Part shown: in pieces, positions 1 to 9,480 of the stretch
How positions within the stretch are numbered: position 1 is the stretch's first letter
How the letters are laid out: each line of letters starts with the position of its first letter
DNA from: Gammaproteobacteria bacterium
GTDB lineage: Bacteria; Pseudomonadota; Gammaproteobacteria; UBA1113
Direction of reading: 5' to 3'
Assembly (NCBI GenBank): GCA_021773295.1
Contig: JAJFKI010000081.1
Coordinates: 62,001-126,000, forward strand
Length of the DNA stretch: 64,000 bases
Position numbers and translations under genes: made by a program
Notes under the pieces: generated by a model
What the model saw: only the letters and a program-made list of their open reading frames with translations
Told to the model about the DNA's origin: nothing
Database searches by the model: none

Positions 1-914
1 GACACAATCATCAATGCACCGCCTTTATCGCCGTGCACAGCCCCCGCGCCACAAAGTTTTGCGGCACAGCCTTGTTGTTCTAACATTGAAATAAATGATT
101 GAATGGCTTCAGGCACGACACCAATTTTTACCAATAGTTGGTGATTGTTTTTAATGGCTTGTTGCACGTTGGCAATATCATTTTCTAATAAACCTTGTTT
201 AAAGGCTGTCGTGACTTTAGCAAACTCTGTCAGCAATTCTTCACTAATAACCTGTTTCACATGGGACACACATTCCCCGGTATTACTTTTTGGTGAGCCT
301 GTATTGACTAAATAAATAGGAAATTTTGGTGGCTGTAATTTATCAACTGTACCATTATGATATTGCAAACAACCACCGTGATAACTCACGCGTAAATCAA
401 TCCCACTGGAACGACCATGTTGTAAATTTTCTGCCTCTAAACCATGGTTTAAATAAGATTCTTCACTCAACTCAATGTTTAAATGATTGGCCATGGCATG
501 TATTGAGGCTAATATGGTCGCAGCTGAAGAGCCCAGACCACAACCGATGGGAATTTCAGAGTGCGTTTTTATTTGCATGCCGGAGGTTAGCTTGTGATTA
601 AGTTTATCTAAAAAATTTGTCACGGCAAATTGCGTTAATTCCATTGGTAACTTCAACACATCTTTAATGCCTTTTTCACCTTTTTGAAAGGCTTCATAGT
701 TTTCCAGTAATTGATTTTTCAACGCGCGCAACGCGCTGATGGAGTGATCTTTATGATATTTAATGTTTAACAAATCAAAAGACACGAGCGATCTCGCATG
801 CTGTTTTACTGAAGCTGTCGCATAACGGTCCACTGCCATCGCAATCGCTGGCTGACCATGCACTACGGCATGTTCACCGGATAAAATTAATTTCCCTGGG
901 GCAATAGCTTTCAT
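1..914 (-). CDS. mvk: Mevalonate kinase (3' end cut by window edge)
   Basis: GHMP-family kinase that phosphorylates mevalonate to 5-phosphomevalonate in isopentenoid synthesis. The 304 visible residues start MKAIAPGKLILSGEHAVVHG, the typical N-terminal motif of mevalonate kinases. The GHMP phosphate loop is at about residues 122-131 (PIGCGLGSSA). The C-terminal glycine motif (KLCGAGAVHGDKGGALMIV) is reached just before the edge, so only a short tail is missing. The ATG overlaps the HMG-CoA reductase stop by 4 bp (ATGA), so the two are probably translationally coupled. Remaining pathway genes (HMG-CoA synthase, later kinase and decarboxylase) are not in the window and may lie to the left. Another GHMP kinase is less likely given this neighbour. 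Confidence 0.88.
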   Translation of the reverse strand, partial: MKAIAPGKLILSGEHAVVHGQPAIAMAVDRYATASVKQHARSLVSFDLLNIKYHKDHSISALRALKNQLLENYEAFQKGEKGIKDVLKLPMELTQFAVTNFLDKLNHKLTSGMQIKTHSEIPIGCGLGSSAATILASIHAMANHLNIELSEESYLNHGLEAENLQHGRSSGIDLRVSYHGGCLQYHNGTVDKLQPPKFPIYLVNTGSPKSNTGECVSHVKQVISEELLTEFAKVTTAFKQGLLENDIANVQQAIKNNHQLLVKIGVVPEAIQSFISMLEQQGCAAKLCGAGAVHGDKGGALMIV

Positions 915-1966
915 GATACTGCTAGCTCTGCTTCTTTTTTTCGTTCAAATTCACGGTGTGCTCGCATCAATTCTCCAGGATTAGTTTGTGCGGCCATTAA
1001 GGATAATTCACCACAAAATACCGTTGCCGCTGCAATCGCCGCTAAACGACGAGCATTTTGCTGCGCAGCCGCTTCAACATCACAACCCAATAACGTCATA
1101 TTATGACGCACGAATTCTAAGTGCTTACCATTACCAACCGTTCCTACAATTAAATTAGGTACCGTCACTGAAAAATACAAATCACCCTCTTGCACTTCAC
1201 AATGCACAATGCCTTGAGAGCCTTCTACAATATTTGCTGCATCTTGTCCTGTCGCTAAATAGAAAGCGAGCAGCATATTGGCATAGTGGGCATTGGCCGT
1301 GCGAATACCGCCGGCTAAATTCGTACCGATTAAATTTTTCTTAATGTTTAAATCGACGATTTTTTCTGGCGTGGTTTTTAACGTGCTTTGACAAATATCA
1401 CGAGGAATTAACAGTTCACTCACCACATATTTCCCTCGTCCCAATATACCATTCACTGCCGTGGGCTTTTTATCGGTACAATAATTTGCTGATACCGATA
1501 CGTATTTCAAAAAATCGTACTGTTTCAATAAACATTGAATCGCAATATCCGCTGCTTGTGTCGTCATGTTATGCCCAGAGGCATCGCCTGTAGTAAATTC
1601 CAAACGCAAATACAATAGCTTGCCAACAATCTGGCTGTGAAAATCGATCAATTGGGTGAAGCGGCTTTGCTGATGAATGGCTTGATTGAGCATAGCTAGA
1701 TGCTGCGGCATATCCGTGACGACTTGTCGACACTCAAGTGCCGAAGGAGCTTCTAGTAATACGGACCGCGTCATCCGTTCATCGATGATTGTGGTACGAA
1801 TGCCACCGCATTGGCGTGACACTTTGGCTCCGCGATTAGTCGAGGGCCACAAAGGACTCTCATAAGTCGCAAGCGGCACCATCACCTCAGTATTAATCTC
1901 ATCACCAATAACCTTAAGCGGGCCAATGGTTTGCATCGGCACCGCAGCACATTGTGGCATATCCAT
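911..1966 (-). CDS. hmgA: Hydroxymethylglutaryl-CoA reductase
   Basis: Reduces HMG-CoA to mevalonate, the committed step of the mevalonate pathway. Family features seen: VPLATYESPLWPSTNRGAKV with the catalytic Glu, GDASGHNM at the cofactor site, DKKPTAVN with the catalytic Lys, GQDAANIVEG with the catalytic Asp, GTVGNGK, and a late His (MRAHREFE). The ATG at 1966 is preferred because GGAG lies 6 nt upstream; a TTG at 1978 would add four residues. That gives 351 aa, a compact class I-like (archaeal/eukaryotic core) enzyme without a membrane anchor. NADH versus NADPH use cannot be decided by eye. It is the first gene of the unit that continues into mevalonate kinase. Confidence 0.93.
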   Translation of the reverse strand: MDMPQCAAVPMQTIGPLKVIGDEINTEVMVPLATYESPLWPSTNRGAKVSRQCGGIRTTIIDERMTRSVLLEAPSALECRQVVTDMPQHLAMLNQAIHQQSRFTQLIDFHSQIVGKLLYLRLEFTTGDASGHNMTTQAADIAIQCLLKQYDFLKYVSVSANYCTDKKPTAVNGILGRGKYVVSELLIPRDICQSTLKTTPEKIVDLNIKKNLIGTNLAGGIRTANAHYANMLLAFYLATGQDAANIVEGSQGIVHCEVQEGDLYFSVTVPNLIVGTVGNGKHLEFVRHNMTLLGCDVEAAAQQNARRLAAIAAATVFCGELSLMAAQTNPGELMRAHREFERKKEAELAVS

Positions 1967-2110
1967 AGATGACTCCAAATACTTTAAATACCCCCCCCCA
2001 CACGAGAGGGAACTGCTAAAAAATGTGCCATATTATAGCACAGACTCACCCCTAGCATCCAACCGTTGAATAAGATAAACTAGCACAAAAGTTCAGCGGA
2101 TTATTGTTTT
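1967..2110. promoter_or_regulatory. Divergent promoter region between hmgA and idi, with a 9-C tract
   Basis: About 140 bp separates the leftward mevalonate unit from rightward idi, so both promoters must lie here. A run of nine C (nine G on the hmgA sense strand) occupies 1991-1999, about 25 nt upstream of the hmgA ATG. No confident -10/-35 pair or operator could be assigned by eye. Confidence 0.4.
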
Positions 2111-2638
2111 ATGAATAACACTATTATTCTTGTTGATGAGCAAGATCAAGAAATTGGCGTTGGGGAAAAGTTAGAGGTGCACCGTAAGGCCTTATTGCAT
2201 CGGGCTTTTTCTGTGTTTGTTTACCGCAACATGGATGGCCAAGTCGAATTGTTGATGCAGCAACGGCAATTCAACAAATATCACTGTGGTGGCTTGTGGA
2301 CGAATACTTGCTGCTCCCACCCCATACCTGGTGAAACCGTCATTGCAGCGGGAGAGCGGCGATTGCGTGAAGAAATGGGATTAAATCTTAAGTTAAAAAA
2401 CATTGGTCACTTTATTTATCAAGCGCCTTTTGATAATGGTTTAACGGAGCACGAATTGGATCATGTCTTAATTGCTGAATACGATGGCAGTGCCATTAAG
2501 ATAAATCCAGAAGAAGTCGCCGATTATCGTTGGCAAACCTTAACTAATTTAACAAAGGCCTTAGCACAACATCCGTCGAACTATACACCATGGTTGGCTC
2601 AAGCTTTAGCGCTCGCAAACGCTTCATTGCATAAATGA
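2111..2638 (+). CDS. idi: Isopentenyl-diphosphate delta-isomerase, type I
   Basis: Interconverts isopentenyl and dimethylallyl diphosphate; needed when isoprenoids come from mevalonate, which yields only IPP. The 175-aa protein has the type I Nudix-like fold: the Cys motif TNTCCSHP at residues 64-71 (catalytic Cys67), the Nudix helix AAGERRLREEMGL at about 79-91, and LTEHELDHVL with the second catalytic acid near residue 115. Length is normal. It is divergent from hmgA, which fits one isoprenoid locus. Confidence 0.95.
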   Translation: MNNTIILVDEQDQEIGVGEKLEVHRKALLHRAFSVFVYRNMDGQVELLMQQRQFNKYHCGGLWTNTCCSHPIPGETVIAAGERRLREEMGLNLKLKNIGHFIYQAPFDNGLTEHELDHVLIAEYDGSAIKINPEEVADYRWQTLTNLTKALAQHPSNYTPWLAQALALANASLHK

Positions 2639-2671
2639 AATTTTAAAGATAAACCTCATCCAAGACTATCA

Positions 2672-3400
2672 TCAAGATACATACTTCTCACGTCGCACTT
2701 GCTTCACCGCAAAGCCTTGTTCTTTTAGCAGAGCAAAACTGTCATCAATCATGTACGGGTTTCCGCACAAATAGATGATGTCAGTTTCTGGGTTAGTTTG
2801 TAACTCATCGAAGGCCGTTTGTACGTAACCAAGGCGCTCATGTGATGCCAATTCGATATCCTTTTCACGGGAATAATGGATCCTGAATTCAAAATTAGGA
2901 TGATCATTGGAAAATTTTAAAAAGTCATCAGTGTAAAGTTGATCATTACGCCGTTGCACGCCAAGCAATACGATTACTTGCAAATCTTCACTAGATAATC
3001 GCTCATGCAATTGCGGTAACATTGAGCGGTAAGGTGTCACGCCAGTACCAGTGGCGATAAATACATAGCGTTTGGGTTGCTCATCTCGCAAAATTAAGCG
3101 TCCATAAGGACCACTGAAGACAAACTCTGCGCCGGGCTCAGAGTGAAAAAACAATTCTGACGCCGGTCCGTCTTTATAATAAGAAATTGCAAATTCAATA
3201 TCGGTGGATTCACCCATGATAGTGGCGATACTATAACTACGCCGCAACTCTTTACCTTCATGCTCGAAGTGAGCCGAAATAAATTGACCTGGAATAAAGT
3301 CTAAGGTTTCATTATCTGCTCTTGTAAACACCATATGCCGCGTATTCGGCGTTAATTGTTTAATGTCTTTTAACACGACTGGAAATGTTTTAATGGCCAT
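2672..3400 (-). CDS. fpr: Ferredoxin--NADP+ reductase
   Basis: FAD enzyme passing electrons between NADPH and ferredoxin or flavodoxin. The 242-aa protein shows the FAD motif RRSYSIAT (53-60), the NADP-binding GTGVTPYRSM (117-126), LLGVQRRNDQLYTDDF, and a late LCGNPYMIDD. The C-terminus (REKYVS) resembles bacterial-type FNRs that extend past the aromatic residue. GAGGA sits about 6 nt before the ATG. It lies 15 nt after gmhB and is probably the last gene of the glyQ-glyS-gmhB unit. Which redox partner it serves is not visible here. Confidence 0.9.
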   Translation of the reverse strand: MAIKTFPVVLKDIKQLTPNTRHMVFTRADNETLDFIPGQFISAHFEHEGKELRRSYSIATIMGESTDIEFAISYYKDGPASELFFHSEPGAEFVFSGPYGRLILRDEQPKRYVFIATGTGVTPYRSMLPQLHERLSSEDLQVIVLLGVQRRNDQLYTDDFLKFSNDHPNFEFRIHYSREKDIELASHERLGYVQTAFDELQTNPETDIIYLCGNPYMIDDSFALLKEQGFAVKQVRREKYVS

Positions 3401-3415
3401 ACAATCCTCTTTTAC

Positions 3416-3970
3416 TCACGCTAATAAAGCCGCAACAGCGGCTTGTAAGTTTTTATAGATTGGGATATCCATATCCTGCGGTAGCTTCTCACGGGTGGCA
3501 TTGCCATAACCGGTTTGTAATAACATCACGTGACAGCCTTTCTTAACACCTGCTAATACATCTTTTTCACTGTCGCCGATGAACGGCACACCGCTTAACG
3601 CTACTGAAAAATGTTCACTGATTCTATCTAGTAATAAGGTTTTTGGTTTACGGCAATCGCAACCTTCATCTGGATGGTGAGGACAATAGCTAATATAATC
3701 AATTTTCCCGCCCTGAGCTGTCACTTGGTCTAGCATCGTTTGGTGAATATTTTTTAGCATCGCTTCATCATACAAACCCCTTGCTACACCAGATTGATTG
3801 GTGGCAATGGCAATACGAATATCTTTTGCCGTTAATGCGGCAATCGCTTCTAAACTGCCTGGAATCGGGATCCATTCTTCAGGCGATTTAATAAAGTCAG
3901 GCGACTCCCGGTTAATGACACCGTCTCTATCTAAAATAACTAATTTTTTTTCGGTTAATATAGGGTTCAT
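3416..3970 (-). CDS. gmhB: D-glycero-beta-D-manno-heptose 1,7-bisphosphate 7-phosphatase
   Basis: HAD phosphatase in synthesis of the LPS inner-core heptose. DRDGVIN at residues 14-20 carries the nucleophile and general acid Asp. The Zn loop typical of GmhB is present (CPHHPDEGCDCRKPK; Cys96, His98, Cys104, Cys106), and GDSEKDV gives the Mg-binding Asp. Length (184 aa) is normal. The ATG overlaps the glyS stop (ATGA), so it is coupled to glyS, an arrangement also found in other gammaproteobacteria. The enzyme implies heptose-containing LPS. Confidence 0.92.
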   Translation of the reverse strand: MNPILTEKKLVILDRDGVINRESPDFIKSPEEWIPIPGSLEAIAALTAKDIRIAIATNQSGVARGLYDEAMLKNIHQTMLDQVTAQGGKIDYISYCPHHPDEGCDCRKPKTLLLDRISEHFSVALSGVPFIGDSEKDVLAGVKKGCHVMLLQTGYGNATREKLPQDMDIPIYKNLQAAVAALLA

Positions 3971-6036
3971 TGTAATAAGGAAATATCCGCTACTTGTAAA
4001 AATAATTGATTTAAGTTTTCTAAAATCGCTAAACGATTATTACGCAGCTTTTCATCATCTACCATCACCATCACTTCATCAAAAAAGCGATCAACAGAGT
4101 CACGTAATGAAGCTAGGCTACTTAAAGCTTGTTGGTATTGCGCTTTTTCATACAGCGGTGATACTTCTTTTTGTTTCACTGCTAATAATGCTACTAAATC
4201 TTTCTCAGCATCATTTTCAAACAAATTATTATCGATGTCTTTAAGCTTATGACCATTTGTTTGTTTAGTTAACAAACGCATCACGCGTTTATTGGCCGCC
4301 GCTAATGCTTGTGCTTCCGGTAATCGTCTAAATTCCGTCACTGCTTTTATGCGCTTATCAAAGTCTAAAGGATATGTTGGTTGTCTGGCAATCACTGCTG
4401 CAAAAACATCACTGCTAACGCCCCTGTCCGCATACCACGTTTTCAAACGTTCCATAATGTAATCAAAAGCTTCATCAACGATGTCTTTATTACTAAGACT
4501 TGGATAAGCTTGTGACGCTATTAACAGTAGTTGTTTTAAGTCCAACAATAAACTGCCTTCAATCATGATTCGTAAAATTCCCAAGGCTGCTCTACGTAGA
4601 GCAAAGGGATCTTTTTCGCCTGTTGGTTTTAAACCAATACCAATAATTCCCACTATTGTATCGATTCTATCCGCCAAAGCCACCGCTTGACTCACCGCAT
4701 TATCCGGTAATTTATCCCCTGAGAATTTCGGCCAATAATGCTGTTCCATGGTAATAGCAATGGCATCTTGCTCATGATGATGCTTGGCATAGTCACGCCC
4801 CATCACACCTTGCAACTCGGGAAATTCACCCACCATGTCACACATTAAGTCTGCTTTACACAACATGCCAGCACGTTCTGCTTGATCTTGATCGCAATTA
4901 ATTTCTGCGGCGATAGTTTTAGCTAGCTTGGCTATACGCTCGGACTTTTCATAAAGGTTACCAAGCTTTGCTTGGAATACGACATTTTTTTCTTGCTCTA
5001 AAAATGTTTCTAGGCTGTGCTTTAAATCTTGTTCATAAAAGAATTGTGCATCGGATAGTCGTGCGTTTATCACGCGCTGATTGCCAATCACTACTTGCTG
5101 CGGCTCAATGCTTTCAATGTTGCTCACGGTGATAAACTTCGCCGCCAATTTATCTTGTTTATCCAGTAAATGAAAATAACGTTGATGGGATTTCATCGCG
5201 ATGATTAGTACTTCGGGTGGCAATTGCAAAAAGTCTTCAGAAAATTCGCCCAGCAATGCCACCGGCCACTCCACTAAGGCCGTCACTTCATCTAATAAAG
5301 CGTCATCAATCACTGCCTTGCAGTGATGTTTTTTTGCTAAGTCCATGACTTGTTGTTTAATCGTAGTTTGTCGTTCATTGGGGCAAGCAAGTACATATGC
5401 CTTACGTAATTTTTCTAAATACTCATCGGCATTGCCCAAAGTAATAGCCTTAGGATGATGAAAACGATGACCGTAACTGTTTTTGCCAGTTTTAACACCT
5501 AACACTTCACCTTCGATGGTTTCGCTACCATATAATAAAACTACCCAATGAACGGGTCTGACGAATTCTGTTTTCAAGTCCGACCAGCGCATGCGTTTGG
5601 CAATGGGTAATTTATTTAAAGCGTTATTGACTAAGGATGGCAAATGTTCTTGTATGGTCTTACCCGTTTGGGTAAAGCGATGAATTAACCATTCACCTTT
5701 ATCGGTTTGCACTCTTTCTAATTCATCCACTTCACAACCGCAGGATTTAGCAAAGCCAACACACGCAGGGGTAGGTTTGCCTGCATCATCAAAGGCAGCT
5801 TTAACCCCAGGGCCGCGTCGTTCCATTTCTTTCGCTGCGGTTTGTTGTTGTAATTGTTTTATCCACAAACTTAAGCGTCTCGGTGTAGCGTAAGCAATGA
5901 TATCTTGATATTCAAAGCCTTGTTGCTCTAATTGCTTTTCTGTTAACTCTTTAAACGCTGTCATTAAACGCTTTAACCTTACGGGAGGTAACTCTTCAAC
6001 ACCTATTTCAATTAAACAGTTTTCATTTTTAGCCAT
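3967..6036 (-). CDS. glyS: Glycyl-tRNA synthetase beta subunit
   Basis: Beta subunit of the bacterial alpha2beta2 glycyl-tRNA synthetase, responsible for tRNA recognition. The N-terminus [12 protein letters not shown] is the family signature. [36 protein letters not shown] near the middle is the HD-like core, followed by a C-terminal anticodon-binding region with [10 protein letters not shown] start it at [12 protein letters not shown] (6036), because homologues begin a few residues before the EIGVEELP motif; an in-frame upstream ATG at 6054 would add six residues. It overlaps glyQ by 8 bp. Confidence 0.95.
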   Translation of the reverse strand: MAKNENCLIEIGVEELPPVRLKRLMTAFKELTEKQLEQQGFEYQDIIAYATPRRLSLWIKQLQQQTAAKEMERRGPGVKAAFDDAGKPTPACVGFAKSCGCEVDELERVQTDKGEWLIHRFTQTGKTIQEHLPSLVNNALNKLPIAKRMRWSDLKTEFVRPVHWVVLLYGSETIEGEVLGVKTGKNSYGHRFHHPKAITLGNADEYLEKLRKAYVLACPNERQTTIKQQVMDLAKKHHCKAVIDDALLDEVTALVEWPVALLGEFSEDFLQLPPEVLIIAMKSHQRYFHLLDKQDKLAAKFITVSNIESIEPQQVVIGNQRVINARLSDAQFFYEQDLKHSLETFLEQEKNVVFQAKLGNLYEKSERIAKLAKTIAAEINCDQDQAERAGMLCKADLMCDMVGEFPELQGVMGRDYAKHHHEQDAIAITMEQHYWPKFSGDKLPDNAVSQAVALADRIDTIVGIIGIGLKPTGEKDPFALRRAALGILRIMIEGSLLLDLKQLLLIASQAYPSLSNKDIVDEAFDYIMERLKTWYADRGVSSDVFAAVIARQPTYPLDFDKRIKAVTEFRRLPEAQALAAANKRVMRLLTKQTNGHKLKDIDNNLFENDAEKDLVALLAVKQKEVSPLYEKAQYQQALSSLASLRDSVDRFFDEVMVMVDDEKLRNNRLAILENLNQLFLQVADISLLQ

Positions 6037-6943
6037 CGAGTTTAATTCCTGCATTTTTCACCAGAGGAAAGCCTAGGGCTTCGCGTGCTTGATAATAACT
6101 CTCGGCGACACTGCGCGCTAAATTTCGTACACGCAAGATATAACGTTGTCGCTCTGTGACAGAAATGGCATGGCGCGCGTCTAATAAATTAAAAATATGA
6201 GATGCTTTTAATACTTGCTCATAAGCAGGTAAAGATAATTTAGCTTCGATCAAACGCTGACTTTCCCGCTCGCAACTATCAAATTGATTAAATAACTCAG
6301 GCACATTGGCGTAATCAAAATTGTACGTCGACATTTCTACTTCGTTTTGATGAAACACGTCACCGTAAGTAACCGGGCCATCCGGTGTATTCGTCCATAC
6401 GATATCAAAAATGCTGTCTTTACCCTGCAAATACATGGCGATGCGCTCTAAGCCATATGTCAATTCACCCGTTACGGGTTTGCAATCTAAACCACCGACT
6501 TGTTGGAAATACGTGAATTGAGAAATTTCCATGCCATCTTGCCATACTTCCCAACCTAAACCCCACGCACCTAAGGTAGGTGATTCCCAATTGTCTTCGA
6601 CGAAACGGATGTCATGTAATAAGGGATCGATTCCCACGTGTTTGAGTGAGTCCAGATAGAGTTCTTGGATGTTCATCGGCGAAGGTTTTAAAATCACTTG
6701 GAATTGATAAAAGTGCTGCACGCGGTTGGGGTTTTCACCATAGCGCCCATCGGTCGGACGACGGGAAGGTTGTACATAGGCACAACGCCATGGCTCAGGC
6801 CCAATGGATCGTAAAAACGTCCCCGCATGAAAGGTACCGGCACCCACTTCAATATCCAATGGCTGCAAGATCACACAGCCTTGCTCTGACCAATATTGTT
6901 GCAGAGAAAAGATGAGTGCCTGAAATGTATCTATTTTTGCCAT
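6029..6943 (-). CDS. glyQ: Glycyl-tRNA synthetase alpha subunit
   Basis: Catalytic alpha subunit of the alpha2beta2 glycyl-tRNA synthetase. Signature stretches are [13 protein letters not shown] at the start, [38 protein letters not shown], and GLEVWQ-type motif 2/3 residues ([22 protein letters not shown]). I chose MAKIDTFQ (6943), which matches family N-termini; the 10-residue extension to 6973 has no support. First gene of a leftward unit glyQ-glyS-gmhB-fpr. About 230 bp upstream is non-coding up to the divergent Com1-like gene. Confidence 0.96.
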   Translation of the reverse strand: MAKIDTFQALIFSLQQYWSEQGCVILQPLDIEVGAGTFHAGTFLRSIGPEPWRCAYVQPSRRPTDGRYGENPNRVQHFYQFQVILKPSPMNIQELYLDSLKHVGIDPLLHDIRFVEDNWESPTLGAWGLGWEVWQDGMEISQFTYFQQVGGLDCKPVTGELTYGLERIAMYLQGKDSIFDIVWTNTPDGPVTYGDVFHQNEVEMSTYNFDYANVPELFNQFDSCERESQRLIEAKLSLPAYEQVLKASHIFNLLDARHAISVTERQRYILRVRNLARSVAESYYQAREALGFPLVKNAGIKLDG

Positions 6944-7173
6944 TTTTTCAGTGTTCCAGCTGACAGTGCCCATAAGAGGAGGGTATTATATACCAATCAC
7001 ACTCCAAGATGCGAGATTTAGGCGAGTTTCTCCATGCATTATACCCCCCCATTGGTACGTATCTAATGTGAGTGCACTTTGCAAAATGCCTCTACAAGAT
7101 ATGGCACTTCACAAGATAAGTCAGAACATGTTAGATTGATACTTCTATTTATTGTTACAACGAGGGTTTTATT

Positions 7174-7989
7174 GTGAAATTAACGAAAATTGCCAGTGTA
7201 TTGGGTGTGAGTGCTGCTATAGCCCTCGCTACTATTTCTCCCGCCATGGCTGCGGACAAGCCATTAACCGACAATCAAAAACAACAAGTACAAAAAGTCG
7301 TGCACGATTATTTGCTTAGCAATCCACAAATCTTGATTCAAGTATCGCAAAAACTGCAACAACAACAGCAGCAAGCGATGAAGCAAATGGAACAAAAAGC
7401 GCAACAAATGATTCCAAGCATTGCTAAAGATTTATTGCATAATTCCCAAAGTCCCGTCTTAGGGAATCCACAGGGTGATATCACGGTTGTTGAATTTTAT
7501 GATCCGCAATGTCCTCACTGTAAAGACATGCGTGAAGTGATTGATGCCGTTATTAAAAAGGATCCTAATGTCCGCGTGGTCTTTAAACTCTTCCCTATCT
7601 TTGGTCCACAATCTGTGTTCGCCGGTCAAGCCGCATTAGCATCCGCCAAGCAAGGCAAGTTTGCGCAATTTAATGACGCCCTACTTGAAGCGACTAATCC
7701 TTTAACCAAGCAAAAGGTGTTAGACATTGCGAAGAAAGTTAGCTTGAATGTCAAACAATTACAAAAAGACATGCAAGACAGTAAAATTTCAGCAGAATTA
7801 AAAGAAAATAAAGAATTAGCGCAGCAATTACAATTAATGGGTACCCCTGCTTTTGTCGTCGCCAGCACCAATGGCACTGCCAATGGCAAGAAAAAACCTT
7901 TCTTAATTCCTGGTTCGACCAATGAAGAAGTACTCAGCGGTTTAATCCAACGCGTACGTACTGGTAAGACTGAGAAGAATAAGAGTTAG
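7174..7989 (+). CDS. Com1/DsbA-like periplasmic thiol-disulfide protein
   Basis: Secreted thioredoxin-fold protein, probably an oxidase or isomerase of periplasmic or outer-membrane proteins. The N-terminus is a signal peptide, likely cut after AMA (about residue 26). Next is a Gln-rich helix (about 55-80), like the dimerisation helix of Com1/ScsC-type proteins, then FYDPQCPHC with active-site Cys113 and Cys116, and a cis-Pro loop MGTPAFVV. It uses a GTG start, with GAGG about 8 nt upstream. Length (271 aa) resembles the 27-kDa Com1 antigen of Coxiella, which it recalls in layout. The exact role (DsbA, DsbC or ScsC type) is open. Confidence 0.85.
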   Translation: MKLTKIASVLGVSAAIALATISPAMAADKPLTDNQKQQVQKVVHDYLLSNPQILIQVSQKLQQQQQQAMKQMEQKAQQMIPSIAKDLLHNSQSPVLGNPQGDITVVEFYDPQCPHCKDMREVIDAVIKKDPNVRVVFKLFPIFGPQSVFAGQAALASAKQGKFAQFNDALLEATNPLTKQKVLDIAKKVSLNVKQLQKDMQDSKISAELKENKELAQQLQLMGTPAFVVASTNGTANGKKKPFLIPGSTNEEVLSGLIQRVRTGKTEKNKS

Positions 7990-8023
7990 AGCTTTACTGC
8001 CTATTCTAGTGGCTAGTAATCAA

Positions 8024-8052
8024 TGGGGACGCCTCGAACTGACGTGTCCCCA
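8024..8052. repeat. Small hairpin after the Com1-like gene
   Basis: Inverted repeat TGGGGAC...GTCCCCA with a 15-nt loop, between two convergent genes, 35 nt after the stop of the Com1-like gene. There is no T tract, so terminator function is uncertain. The loop part (TCGAACTGACGT) resembles a stretch after murI at 51572-51594 (TCGAAAACTGACGT), so this may be a small repeat family. Confidence 0.45.
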
Positions 8053-8110
8053 CGATTTGTTCCTTCCCACCTTAGGGGCTGAGGAAGCGAGAAGTGTCGA
8101 ACACTCGGAG

Positions 8111-8728
8111 TCAAGCATATGGATAACGGTAGAGAGGCTCCTGCCCCAGCATGGCTGTAATCGTATCAATGTTTTCTTGCTTAGCCCGCATGTTGGGATC
8201 AATTTCATTGGCTATCCAGCCTTCAAATTTAACGTTCATAGATTTGACACTGTTGTAGGTTAACAAGGTATGATTCAGACAACCCAGCCTTAAACCAACA
8301 ACTAAGATTACGGAGAGATCCATCGCCCTCACTACATCTGCCATAGTTTCTTTGGTGTTTAAAGGTAATAACCAACCACCAGCGCCTTCAATTAAAATAA
8401 CATCGGCGGAGCTTTGTTCTATCCAAGCGACACTGTCTATGACATTTTGCGCACTTAATTGATTTTGCGCGAGAATATTAGGCGCTAAAGGTTCTTCGTA
8501 GGCGAAGGAATTGACCATGTCATAGGGTAACTCATCCTTCATCACAGCGCGTATGAGTTCTGCATCCCCGTTTCTTAAACCATCATCTGTGCGCTTGCAG
8601 CCAGCAGCCACGGGTTTTAAACCAAAGGCATTAAGCCCTTGTTGCTGGTAATGCTGTAATAGCTTCAGCGTGACATAGGTCTTGCCAACATCGGTATCGG
8701 TCCCCGTAATAAAGATTTTTTTACTCAT
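8111..8728 (-). CDS. bioD: Dethiobiotin synthetase
   Basis: ATP-dependent carboxylation and ring closure of DAPA to dethiobiotin. The 205-aa protein starts with the BioD P-loop GTDTDVGKTYV (residues 8-18); KPVAAGC and the LIEGAGGWLLPL substrate loop follow, and a NEIDP motif gives base specificity. Last gene of the bioBFHCD unit; its ATG overlaps the bioC stop by 4 bp. Slightly short compared with the usual 220-230 aa, but all motifs are present. Confidence 0.95.
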   Translation of the reverse strand: MSKKIFITGTDTDVGKTYVTLKLLQHYQQQGLNAFGLKPVAAGCKRTDDGLRNGDAELIRAVMKDELPYDMVNSFAYEEPLAPNILAQNQLSAQNVIDSVAWIEQSSADVILIEGAGGWLLPLNTKETMADVVRAMDLSVILVVGLRLGCLNHTLLTYNSVKSMNVKFEGWIANEIDPNMRAKQENIDTITAMLGQEPLYRYPYA

Positions 8729-9480
8729 CGTTTCACCGCCTTGATAAAGCCAATTTGATAGGTTAAAGGTAACAAGCCTTGCACTGTTCGTAAAGCTTGG
8801 TAAAAATATTCAATGTCTCTTAAAAAATATTTGCCACGTAAGGTTTTATTAACCGTACTAGGTGTATACGATACCCCTGTGGCTTTGATAGATTTTAACA
8901 AATGGCGCAAGTTTTGAAAACAAGCCTGCCAATAATCTTGTTGACTTAGTACTATTTCAAAACCGTTTTGTTCTAATAGCGCTGTGATGTCACCCAAGCC
9001 CAAAAATTGTTTTACATTTGCACCGACATGCTCGCAAGCTTGATGTAATTCGCAAAAAGTTCCTTCGATTGGCATGCTTAAATAAAGGTGGCCTTCGTCC
9101 TTTAGCACACGATGGCATTCACTTAAACTCTTTATAACGTTATCCGACCACTGCAGCGCCATATTACTAACAATGGCGTTTGTTGCTTTATCAATGATAG
9201 GCAGCTTTTCAAAATCACCCTGGATTTTTTGTTGGTGAAATTCATTAGTTAATGATAATAATTGATAAGAAATATCTAGCAAAATGATATTCGGATAATT
9301 CACTTGCATTAAATTGGCCATGAAGCCACTACCCGCACCCAGATCAACCACAGTTTCATACCAAGGATCGCATAGTTCAAATAAAGCTTTCGCAATTTGA
9401 TATTGAATCACGGCATATTGATCGTAACTATTTGCAGCTTGATCAAAACGCTGTGCAATGTGTCGTTTAACGAGCGACAT
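8725..9480 (-). CDS. bioC: Malonyl-ACP O-methyltransferase
   Basis: SAM-dependent methyltransferase that masks malonyl-ACP as a methyl ester, so the fatty-acid cycle can build pimeloyl-ACP for biotin. Motif I is VVDLGAGSGFMANLM, followed by IILLDIS, the class I SAM-binding pattern. The N-terminus KRHIAQRFDQAANSYDQYA is typical of BioC, and NMALQW fits the BioC post-motif region. It overlaps bioH by 14 bp and bioD by 4 bp. The BioC identity rests on motifs plus position in the operon. Confidence 0.93.
   Translation of the reverse strand: MSLVKRHIAQRFDQAANSYDQYAVIQYQIAKALFELCDPWYETVVDLGAGSGFMANLMQVNYPNIILLDISYQLLSLTNEFHQQKIQGDFEKLPIIDKATNAIVSNMALQWSDNVIKSLSECHRVLKDEGHLYLSMPIEGTFCELHQACEHVGANVKQFLGLGDITALLEQNGFEIVLSQQDYWQACFQNLRHLLKSIKATGVSYTPSTVNKTLRGKYFLRDIEYFYQALRTVQGLLPLTYQIGFIKAVKR

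Noticed and set aside
3798-4244. Rightward open frame of 148 codons
   Set aside because: Lies antisense to gmhB and glyS, both strongly supported; no homology features.
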